DNA of 64,000 nt from NCBI RefSeq assembly GCF_001592965.1, contig NZ_LRPC01000031.1, positions 62,001 through 126,000 of the forward strand. Direction: 5' to 3'. The translations under genes and the position numbers were made by a program. The DNA is from Roseivirga spongicola. Lineage in GTDB: Bacteria > Bacteroidota > Bacteroidia > Cytophagales > Cyclobacteriaceae. This document shows, in pieces, positions 17,422 through 24,107 of the stretch. Below the pieces are notes generated by a model. That model searched no databases and was not told the DNA's origin. It saw nothing but the letters and a program-made list of their open reading frames with translations. How positions within the stretch are numbered: position 1 is the first letter of the stretch; each line of letters opens with the position of its first letter.

Positions 17422-18211
17422 CCTACAACGTATCTCCATTTTTTGCTGCTTACTTACTTTCTCCTGTTTTGTATATGCGCAAAATCCTTTGCCTAAATCG
17501 CATGCGCATAATGATTACGATCATGAGAGACCACTTTTAGATGCTCACTCATTTGGCTTTACCTCTATAGAAGCTGATGTTTTTGAGGTGAACGGAGAGC
17601 TGTTTGTAGCGCATGATTTTGAGGATATTTCCGAAGACCGCACTTTAGAAGCGCTTTATTTTCAACCATTAGACAGTATAGTAAAAGCCAATGCTGGAAG
17701 GGTTTATAAGGGAAGTGAATTGCCTTTTTACCTGATGGTAGATTTTAAAAACGATGCTGATGCTTCTTACATAGCTTTGGCAAAGCTACAGAAGAAATAT
17801 ACGCACCTATTTACCAAATTGGGTGAAACTGAGGTGGATAAGGATGGAGCAGTAACATTGTTCATATCAGGCCAAAGACCCATCGGATTAGTAAATAATA
17901 ACCCAGAATTAGCTGCATTAGATGGTAGGCCGAATGATTTAGGGAAGGGCTATCGTACGCACATAATGCCTGTAATTAGTGTCGGTTTTAGGACTTATTC
18001 TAAATGGAATGGAGAAGGTAAACTTCCAAAAGAAGACCGAAAGAAAATCAAGGAATTGGTTAAGCAAACGCATGCTGAAGGCAAGAAGCTCCGCTTTTGG
18101 GCAATCCCTGATAATCAGAATAGCTGGGAGCAAATGGAAAAACTCGGTGTAGACTTTATCAATACCGATAAACTAGAAGAGTTCTATTGGTGGCGCACTG
18201 GTTCAAAGTAG
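17414..18211 (+). CDS. PI-PLC/glycerophosphodiester phosphodiesterase-like exported protein
   Basis: 265 aa, overlapping the upstream phosphatase by 8 bp. A signal peptide ends at FVYAQ. KSHAHNDYDHERPLLDAHSF (~26) and SIEADVFEVNGELFVAHDFE (~50-70) carry the His/Glu/Asp/His set of the TIM-barrel PLC-like phosphodiesterases. These cut glycerophosphodiesters or phosphatidyl headgroups. As the last gene of the class III PLP/phosphatase operon it suggests that a lipid-derived or glycerol-linked phosphodiester is the source material. Confidence 0.82.
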   Translation: MINLQRISIFCCLLTFSCFVYAQNPLPKSHAHNDYDHERPLLDAHSFGFTSIEADVFEVNGELFVAHDFEDISEDRTLEALYFQPLDSIVKANAGRVYKGSELPFYLMVDFKNDADASYIALAKLQKKYTHLFTKLGETEVDKDGAVTLFISGQRPIGLVNNNPELAALDGRPNDLGKGYRTHIMPVISVGFRTYSKWNGEGKLPKEDRKKIKELVKQTHAEGKKLRFWAIPDNQNSWEQMEKLGVDFINTDKLEEFYWWRTGSK

Positions 18212-18247
18212 CCAGATCCAATCCCTTATGAGCACCTAAAGCCTCAC

Positions 18248-18355
18248 TATTGGTCTGACTACTCCAAGTGGTCAGACCAATAAGTATTTATAGTCCTCAG
18301 TTGTTGTCACCAACTGATCATCTCATTTTCCATCCCGACCATAGCGGAGGGATCA
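18248..18355. repeat. Three-hairpin intergenic repeat, copy 1
   Basis: Starts with TATTGGTCTGAC (18248-18259) paired to GTCAGACCAATA (18271-18282), then a CAGTTG...CAACTG hairpin, then ATCCC...GGGAT. A second copy lies at 18518-18638 with the same order. The outer arms contain TGGTCAGACCA, itself a palindrome of the GntR/FadR operator type. Confidence 0.75.
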
Positions 18356-18517
18356 ACTAAGCAAATTTGCCATACCTAGGTCAAGTTTCTTACAAGCTTG
18401 GGTCGGATTTTAGACAAGGTTTAGGTGGATATTGATTCAGATGTTTCGGTTTTACTTTTTCTACTATCGTGTCTTTTGTTCAAGATATTCTATGTGTTCC
18501 AAGATTCGGGACTTATG

Positions 18518-18638
18518 TATTGGTCTGACCACTCCAAGTGGTCAGACCAATAGGTATTTATAACCCTCAGTTGGTGTTGTCACCAACTGATCACTTTTGA
18601 TTATTCCATTTTCCATCCCGACCGTAGCGGAGGGATCA
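18518..18638. repeat. Three-hairpin intergenic repeat, copy 2
   Basis: Same layout as copy 1, 270 bp downstream. TATTGGTCTGACC and GGTCAGACCAATA (18518-18552) form a 13-bp stem, the second hairpin is longer (CAGTTGGTG/CACCAACTG), and the third is ATCCC...GGGAT. The 160 bp between copies are unique and hold no ORF that I can support. Confidence 0.75.
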
Positions 18639-18683
18639 GCACGATAAAATTGTAAAACGAGCCTTTCAAGTGATAGGATTAAT

Positions 18684-19499
18684 TTATAGGAATCTATCGA
18701 TCAACTCCTTGACGATTTTCGCTGAGACCATTGCAGTTACGCCATTAACGTCTCTGTCGGGATTGTATTCCACTAGGTCTAAACCAACAATGTTTAGGTC
18801 TAGCTTTTGAATAATTCGGAGCACTTCTCTGGTTGAAAAACCACCTGGTTCATGATGAGAAATTCCTGGCGCAAAAGCAGGATCAAGCACATCCATATCG
18901 AAGGAAAGATAAACCGGGCCTTCAATTTCAAACTTCGTTTCAGGAGTCCAGTCTTTCATTTGAATGATGTTCACGCCAAATCGCTCAGCTTGCTCTTTGG
19001 TGTGCTGTGTAAGTGTGCGAATGCCAACTTGCGTGAGGCTTTCAGCCAGCCCTTCTTCCATAATTCTGGCAAAAGGACAAGCGTGAGAGTACTTGTTGTT
19101 GTCTAATTCATCATATAGGTCGGTGTGCGCATCAAAATGAAGGATGTTCACTTTGCCATGATGTTTGTGGATGGCTTTGAGAATCGGGTAGGTGATCGAG
19201 TGGTCGCCACCTAGTGAAAACGGAATCGCTCCTTTTTCCAGAATTGCCTCAATCGGTTGGCTAATTGAGAAGTAATCTTCCAAATCAGCATTGCCACACC
19301 AAGCAATTCTTGCGTGCTCATTCAGATCATTTAGTGATTCTGTAAAGAAATTAGCCGAGTCAGACTCAATAGCCTCAATAATCAGTTCAGGTGCCTTGGC
19401 TGGCCCTTGCAAAAAAGAAGCGTGCGCATCGAACGGAATTCCGATTAATGCAATTTGATCTTTTGAAAGGTGGCTGATCGAAGTTCTAATGAGCGGCAT
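18684..19499 (-). CDS. speB: Agmatinase/arginase-family ureohydrolase
   Basis: 271 aa ureohydrolase. The two-manganese site is complete: SLGGDHSIT (His), LHFDAHTDLYD (Asp, His, Asp) and LSFDMDVLDPAFAPG (Asp, Asp). It hydrolyses a guanidino compound to urea, most likely agmatine to putrescine given the GISHHEPGG loop and small size. It is cytoplasmic. The gene stands alone on the minus strand beside the repeat pair. The symbol is tentative because the related formiminoglutamase or guanidinobutyrase activities cannot be excluded. Confidence 0.85.
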   Translation of the reverse strand: MPLIRTSISHLSKDQIALIGIPFDAHASFLQGPAKAPELIIEAIESDSANFFTESLNDLNEHARIAWCGNADLEDYFSISQPIEAILEKGAIPFSLGGDHSITYPILKAIHKHHGKVNILHFDAHTDLYDELDNNKYSHACPFARIMEEGLAESLTQVGIRTLTQHTKEQAERFGVNIIQMKDWTPETKFEIEGPVYLSFDMDVLDPAFAPGISHHEPGGFSTREVLRIIQKLDLNIVGLDLVEYNPDRDVNGVTAMVSAKIVKELIDRFL

Positions 19500-19654
19500 G
19501 GTTTAAGTTTTGTGCTAAGATAGTGATAGAATTGAGCGTGGTGAAGACAGTCTCTTTTGTTTGCTAGTATACAATGTATATTGCGAATAGATAGCAGATG
19601 AATTCATTCTAATGCACTTTAATTGCTAACTTTAATCATTGAGAATACATAGAA

Positions 19655-19885
19655 ATGGATATTGCTGTAAAGTATAGAATCATATCTGAAATCATCAATA
19701 CTAAAGATGAGGAGCTATTAAACCAGATAAAATCTTTGTTAAAAATTGATGATGAAGATTTTTGGAGTGACGTAAGCCCTGAAGATCAGGCTGCAATTAA
19801 TGAAGGAATTGAGCAGTTGGATAAAGGTGAGTATGTATCTCATAAGTCATTACAAGAAGAAATCAAGAATCGTTTTAATTTCTGA
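19655..19885 (+). CDS. Antitoxin of a ParE/RelE-type module
   Basis: 76-aa acidic protein, helical, with no recognised DNA-binding signature. It lies 2 bp upstream of a ParE/RelE-like toxin gene, the usual antitoxin-first order. A small palindrome TATAC-AAT-GTATA at 19568-19580 lies 75 bp upstream and may be its operator. The assignment rests on position and size. Confidence 0.7.
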   Translation: MDIAVKYRIISEIINTKDEELLNQIKSLLKIDDEDFWSDVSPEDQAAINEGIEQLDKGEYVSHKSLQEEIKNRFNF

Positions 19886-19887
19886 AG

Positions 19888-20184
19888 TTGAGGCTGGAAA
19901 TACGATACTCGCCTAGGGCAAGGCAAGAAGAAATAGCACTACTTGAGTATATCGTTGAGAACTTTGGTGTTCAAAAGGCCAAAGAAATATATAGCAGGAT
20001 AGAAAAAGTGCTCGGTCTTATTGCTGAAAACCCTGATATGTTTAAGGCATCTAAACGCAAAAAAGGCTTGCGAAAATGTGTTTTTAGTGAGCAAACAAGC
20101 ATTTATTACCGAGTGAATGCTAGTTTTATCGAAGTCATTAGTTTTCGACCTAATAAAAAGAACCCGAATCATTTTAATATTTAA
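19888..20184 (+). CDS. ParE/RelE-family toxin
   Basis: 98 aa starting at a TTG two bases after the antitoxin stop. The sequence shows the ParE/RelE core: YSPRARQEEIALLEYI at the N-terminus, a central helix, then GLRKCVFSEQTSIYYRV and a C-terminal strand VISFRPNKKNP. Related toxins block gyrase or cleave mRNA on the ribosome; which applies here is not visible. No more suitable ATG exists nearby, so the TTG start is accepted. Confidence 0.8.
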   Translation: MRLEIRYSPRARQEEIALLEYIVENFGVQKAKEIYSRIEKVLGLIAENPDMFKASKRKKGLRKCVFSEQTSIYYRVNASFIEVISFRPNKKNPNHFNI

Positions 20185-20269
20185 TTATGAGGTTTTTAGG
20201 GTTGGTTTTTTTGCACTCTATTTACTTATTTAATTAAACTGTAAGATAGGAAATTAGTATTTCGAATAA

Positions 20270-20680
20270 ATGAAACAACTTATTACTGCTGTACTCTTTT
20301 TCGCATTTGTTAATCTTAATGCTCAAGAATTACCAAGGTATTATTTCAATATAAAATCTGTTTTGACATCTCCCTACTCGATTGGGGATGGTAACGAAGG
20401 TTATTTCATGTTTAGAGCATTGGCAGTAAGTGAGGAAGGGCACTTTTCTATAGTTATAGAGCAAATTAGTCTTAAGGGTATTGAGGGTAATCAGAAGGCA
20501 CTTGAAGCTAGTTTCTTTCTTTCGAGCGACAGATTTGATAAATATGTGATTGATAAAATTCAATTATTGGAATGGAAATCAAAGTATACTTTTGTAGTAA
20601 AGGTTAATGGGAAGGAAGATTATGAAATTGATATTTCTGAGTATTCGTACGATAAAATTTCAGTAAAAAAGCTAGAGTAG
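20270..20680 (+). CDS. Small secreted protein of unknown function
   Basis: 136 aa with a type I signal peptide (MKQLITAVLFFAFVNLNAQ). The mature part is beta-rich and charged with no motif I recognise. A bidirectional terminator follows at 20717-20737. Signal peptide and codon use suggest a real gene; I assign no function. Confidence 0.6.
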   Translation: MKQLITAVLFFAFVNLNAQELPRYYFNIKSVLTSPYSIGDGNEGYFMFRALAVSEEGHFSIVIEQISLKGIEGNQKALEASFFLSSDRFDKYVIDKIQLLEWKSKYTFVVKVNGKEDYEIDISEYSYDKISVKKLE

Positions 20681-20716
20681 ACTGTTCCTGAAAGGTATTA
20701 GTATTGAGAAACAAAA

Positions 20717-20737
20717 AAAGGAGCCGAAGCTCCTTTT
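20717..20737. terminator. Bidirectional intrinsic terminator between a small gene and glnS
   Basis: AAAAGGAGC-CGAA-GCTCCTTTT is a 9-bp symmetric stem with a CGAA loop, giving T-runs on both strands. It ends both the + strand gene at 20680 and glnS on the minus strand (stop at 20743). Confidence 0.85.
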
Positions 20738-20742
20738 CTAAA

Positions 20743-22413
20743 TTATTTCTTACTCCAATTATCTCGGAGGGTTACGGTGCGGTTAAACACCAATTTGTCG
20801 TCTGTCGATTCTTTGTCAACAATAAAGTAGCCCTGGCGTTCAAACTGGAATTGATCGCCCGCTTTCGCATCCTTCAGTGATGGTTCTACCAAGGCATTTG
20901 GTACAATGGTAAGCGAGTCAGGGTTTAAGTGGTTAATGAAATCATCATCAATAGTATTTAGGTTTTCAGTTTTGAAAAGCCTGTCATACAATCTGATTTC
21001 AGCTTCTACCGCATGCTTGGCAGAGACCCAACCGAGCGTACCTTTTACTTTCTTACCGCTAGTGTCTTGTCCACTTTTGGTTTCTGGGTCGTACTCGCAG
21101 TAAATCTCTTCTATGCTTCCATCATCAGCCTTTTTAAAGCCCGTACATTTTACAATGTAACCGTACTTTAAGCGCACCTCACGGTCTGGTCCCAAACGGA
21201 ACCACTTACGTGGCGAAGGTGGGTTCTCCAAGAAGTCGTCTTGCTCTATGTAAAGCTCGCGTGTAAATGGCATGTCGCGGGTTCCGGCAGTTTCATCTTC
21301 CGGATTGTTCACGGCCTGCATTATCTCTTCCTTATCCTCTGGCCAGTTGGTAATAACCACTTTTAGTGGATTCTGAATTCCGAAAACACGGTTGGCTTTT
21401 TTGTTCAGGTCTTCGCGCACACTATGTTCCAGAAGGGCAACATCGGTAATGCCATCTCTACGGGCAACACCCACTTTGTGTGCAAATTTCTTTAAAGAGT
21501 CTGGCGTAAAACCTCTTCTTCTCAAAGCCGAAATAGTTGGCATGCGCGGATCGTCCCAGCCGGCTACATGGCCATCGTTTACCAGTTGTAGTAGCTTCCG
21601 TTTACTCACAATGGTATAACTGAGGTTCAATCGTGCAAACTCGGTTTGTTTCGATGGGAAAATCTCCAATTCGTCAATCAACCAATCGTAAAGAGGTTTG
21701 TGGTCACGAAACTCTAACGTACACAAACTGTAAGTCACGTTTTCAATAGAGTCTGACTGGCCGTGCGCAAAATCGTAATTCGGATAAATACACCATTTGT
21801 CGCCAGTGCGGTGATGCGCTACCTTTTTAATTCGGTAAATGATCGGGTCGCGCATGTGCATGTTTGGCGAGGTCATATCGATTTTAGCGCGTAGTACGCA
21901 GCTTCCTTCGGCATATTCACCAGCACGCATTTTCTCAAACTCCTCCAGGTTTTGCTCTACAGAGTTATTTCTGTAAGGGCTCTCAATGCCCGGAATAGTA
22001 GGGTTGGTTTTGCCTGCGCTAATTTCTTCGGCCGATTGATGGTCTACATAGGCTTTGCCTTTTTTGATCAGTTTAATAGCGTATTCATACAGCGTATCAA
22101 AATAGTCAGAGGTAAATAAAGCTTTTTCGCCATAGTCGTATCCCAGCCATTTAATGTCTTCAATAATGGCATTAACGTACTCAGTGCTTTCCTTTTCAGG
22201 GTTGGTGTCGTCAAACCTAAGGTTGCATTTGCCATTGTACTTTTCGGCTAGGCCGAAGTTCAAAACAATAGACTTGGCGTGGCCGATGTGTAGGTAACCG
22301 TTTGGTTCAGGAGGAAAACGGGTCTGGACAAATGAGTTTTTTCCAGAGGCCAAATCGTCCTCAATCATTTGTTCAATAAAGTTCAAAGATTCCCTTTTTT
22401 CGTTTTCGCTCAT
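20743..22413 (-). CDS. glnS: Glutaminyl-tRNA synthetase
   Basis: 556 aa class Ic synthetase. RFPPEPNGYLHIGHAKS carries the HIGH signature, and TIVSKRKLL is the KMSKS-equivalent loop (VSKR). GlnRS rather than GluRS is indicated by the RFDDTNPEKE motif and the two C-terminal beta-barrel anticodon domains (from about residue 345). It charges tRNA-Gln directly in the cytoplasm. The gene is monocistronic, and its upstream side faces the candidate origin region. Confidence 0.97.
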   Translation of the reverse strand: MSENEKRESLNFIEQMIEDDLASGKNSFVQTRFPPEPNGYLHIGHAKSIVLNFGLAEKYNGKCNLRFDDTNPEKESTEYVNAIIEDIKWLGYDYGEKALFTSDYFDTLYEYAIKLIKKGKAYVDHQSAEEISAGKTNPTIPGIESPYRNNSVEQNLEEFEKMRAGEYAEGSCVLRAKIDMTSPNMHMRDPIIYRIKKVAHHRTGDKWCIYPNYDFAHGQSDSIENVTYSLCTLEFRDHKPLYDWLIDELEIFPSKQTEFARLNLSYTIVSKRKLLQLVNDGHVAGWDDPRMPTISALRRRGFTPDSLKKFAHKVGVARRDGITDVALLEHSVREDLNKKANRVFGIQNPLKVVITNWPEDKEEIMQAVNNPEDETAGTRDMPFTRELYIEQDDFLENPPSPRKWFRLGPDREVRLKYGYIVKCTGFKKADDGSIEEIYCEYDPETKSGQDTSGKKVKGTLGWVSAKHAVEAEIRLYDRLFKTENLNTIDDDFINHLNPDSLTIVPNALVEPSLKDAKAGDQFQFERQGYFIVDKESTDDKLVFNRTVTLRDNWSKK

Positions 22414-22546
22414 AACCGTTTCAATTAGGCTGCAATTTTAGTGAAAATGACTCAAATGGCATTATCTGCTTCCATCTTCTTAATGAAAGTCTTGAGAGAA
22501 TTGGCTTATAGTAGAGGGTAGGCTAAGTCGTTGAATAATAAGGAAG

Positions 22547-22614
22547 TGTGTATAACTCTGTGGAAAACCCTGTGGATAATGATGTGAATTAGAGAGTGGG
22601 AAACTTGTTGAAAA
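22547..22614. other. Row of DnaA-box-like 9-mers (candidate oriC core)
   Basis: TGTGTATAA (22547), TGTGGAAAA (22559), TGTGGATAA (22571, the exact complement of TTATCCACA) and the weaker TGTGAATTA (22583) begin exactly 12 bp apart in one orientation. Looser matches AGTGGGAAA (22595) and TGTTGAAAA (22606) extend the row. An AT-rich stretch follows at 22637-22670. Regular DnaA boxes beside an AT-rich segment are the hallmark of a bacterial oriC. dnaA is not in this window, which is common in Bacteroidota. Confidence 0.6.
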
Positions 22615-22671
22615 CTAAGATGTTACGAGTTTGGGGTGTAAAATTATTAACTCTACTTTAGAAATACCAAG

Positions 22672-23242
22672 TGAGGGATAAAGAGCTGAAGCAATGCTTC
22701 AATCTCTCTTCAGGGGAAGCCTGAAAAAGTGTAATGAAAGGGTTTACTTAGGTAAATCTGAAACAGCTAAAGTTTCAAAACTGATTTTCCAGCATTGGAA
22801 AATATAGAGGGTGGCTTTTCAGGGACGCGCTCTATAGGCATGATCACTACTTGAAAGGGAGTAATCAAAGACGTTTTAAAAAATCTTTCTGCTGAAAGTG
22901 ATTAAGGCAGGCCAAAGAATTGAAACAGGTTATGGTGAAAGCCATGACTACTGCACCTTCAGGTGTGGGATGAGTCAGACTGGAAACGGTTTTTCAACCT
23001 TCAATGGAAGGATGATGCTCCGAAAGGGGTTTCTCTGAGTAAGAGATGATTCAGCGCTAAGCGCAAAAGAGCTGCAAAATTCACCTTTTACGAGTACGAT
23101 GTACTGGTAATATAGGCGAAGCTGAAAGGAGATAGATGATTTGGGTAACCATTGAGTCTGGCTCTGAACAGTATCTTGGCACGCTGTCCCAAGTCAACTT
23201 GAGACAGGGTGAGTGGGGGCGAGCAATCGTCCCCCGCTTTTG
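22672..23242 (+). ncRNA. Candidate large structured RNA of unknown family
   Basis: No supportable ORF, but nearly continuous local hairpins: TGAAGC/GCTTCA (22687), TTCAGG/CCTGAA (22710), GAAAC/GTTTC (22760), ATTTTCCA/TGGAAAAT (22784), TATAGAG/CTCTATA (22803-22836), GTTATGGT-GAAA-GCCATGAC (22929), CACC-TTCA-GGTG, ACTG-GAAA-CGGT, CCTTC/GAAGG, CTCC-GAAA-GGGG, TCTCT/AGAGA, GCGC/GCGC, TTAC-g-AGTAC/GTACT-g-GTAA and CTGTC-c-CAAG/CTTG-a-GACAG. Several have GNRA loops, which favours RNA. It ends in GGGGGCGA-GCAA-TCG-CCCCC then CTTTT. I do not find RNase P, tmRNA, SRP or 6S signatures. Boundaries are approximate. Confidence 0.6.
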
Positions 23243-23274
23243 TTATTTGGGGGTATTTGTAAAAATACGGAGAT

Positions 23275-23303
23275 GAGACACTGGGGAGTGTCTCATTTTT
23301 TTT
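23275..23303 (+). terminator. Strong intrinsic terminator downstream of the structured region
   Basis: GAGACACT-GGGG-AGTGTCTC (23275-23294) followed by A and eight T residues. It points in the + direction, but no + strand protein gene precedes it for 2.5 kb. This is the main evidence that the preceding region is transcribed as RNA. Confidence 0.85.
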
Positions 23304-23368
23304 GCTTCATTCTAGAAAAAAAAATCGCCAGTAACTGAACATTTTCTCAAGTGGTTCCGTTGTGTACC

Positions 23369-23402
23369 TATCTTTGCTGATAGTATTACTATTATTTAGT
23401 AA
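23369..23402 (+). promoter_or_regulatory. Promoter and palindromic operator of the TetR-ABC operon
   Basis: TATCTTTG (23369-23376) matches the Bacteroidota -7 element TAnnTTTG. Immediately downstream TTACTA-TTATT-TAGTAA (23386-23402) is a 6-5-6 inverted repeat, placed where a TetR dimer would block transcription, 23 bp before the regulator's ATG. Confidence 0.6.
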
Positions 23403-23425
23403 AGTTAGATTAACAAACTGAATCT

Positions 23426-24106
23426 ATGACCACCCTGCTTAAGTTACAGATGAACGATAATCTGTATCTGAAAGACCCTCAAGATACCGAACTGGGTCAG
23501 AAGATCGTTCGTCATTCAATCCAGCTGATCGATGAATTGGGTTTGGAAGGATTTACTTTCAAAAAACTCTCGGTAGCAATTGAGTCTACAGAGGCTTCTA
23601 TCTATAGATACTTCGAGAACAAGCACAAGCTGCTAGTTTACCTCATCACTTGGTACTGGACATGGATGGAGTATAAAATCGATTTTGCCACTAATAATAT
23701 CAAAGATCCTTATGAACGTCTGGAAAAAGCAATGAAGCTCATTACAGAGAAAAAATGCTACGATAACTCCTTTCCAGATGTAGATGAAACCGCACTTCAG
23801 CGCATTGTAATAAATGAGTCGGAGAAGACTTATCTTACTAAACAGGTAGATCATGATAACAAATTTGGGCTCTTTAAAGGTTATAAGTCTTTATGCGGAC
23901 GTATAGCGGATATTGTGTCTGAAATTAATCCAAAGTACCCATTTTCACATTCACTGATTAGCACTTGCTTGCAGGCCGCTCATCAACAAGTGTTTTTTGC
24001 GGAACACCTTCCTTCATTAACAGACCATAAAGATGCTCACGAAGAAGTGTATTCACGCAATTTCGAGTTCATCCACAGTTTAGTCTTAAAAGCCATTCAG
24101 AAGTAA
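23426..24106 (+). CDS. TetR/AcrR-family regulator
   Basis: 226 aa. The N-terminal HTH is visible in GFTFKKLSVAIESTEASIYR-YF (about 50-72), the TetR recognition-helix pattern. The C-terminal ligand domain is divergent. It is the first gene of an export operon; the next ATG follows after one base. With the inverted repeat at 23386-23402, autoregulation and control of the exporter are likely. Inducer unknown. Confidence 0.85.
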   Translation: MTTLLKLQMNDNLYLKDPQDTELGQKIVRHSIQLIDELGLEGFTFKKLSVAIESTEASIYRYFENKHKLLVYLITWYWTWMEYKIDFATNNIKDPYERLEKAMKLITEKKCYDNSFPDVDETALQRIVINESEKTYLTKQVDHDNKFGLFKGYKSLCGRIADIVSEINPKYPFSHSLISTCLQAAHQQVFFAEHLPSLTDHKDAHEEVYSRNFEFIHSLVLKAIQK

Positions 24107-24107
24107 A

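Noticed and set aside
22433-22456. glnS promoter (TTTG and TAAAATTG on the minus strand)
   Set aside because: The spacing of 12 nt is too short for the Bacteroidota -33/-7 pair, and the -7 match is imperfect.
22672-23242. RNase P RNA, tmRNA or 6S RNA for the structured region
   Set aside because: The conserved GAGGAAAGTCC and ACAGA elements of RNase P, a tRNA-like CCA end with a tag frame, and a single long 6S-like rod are all absent.
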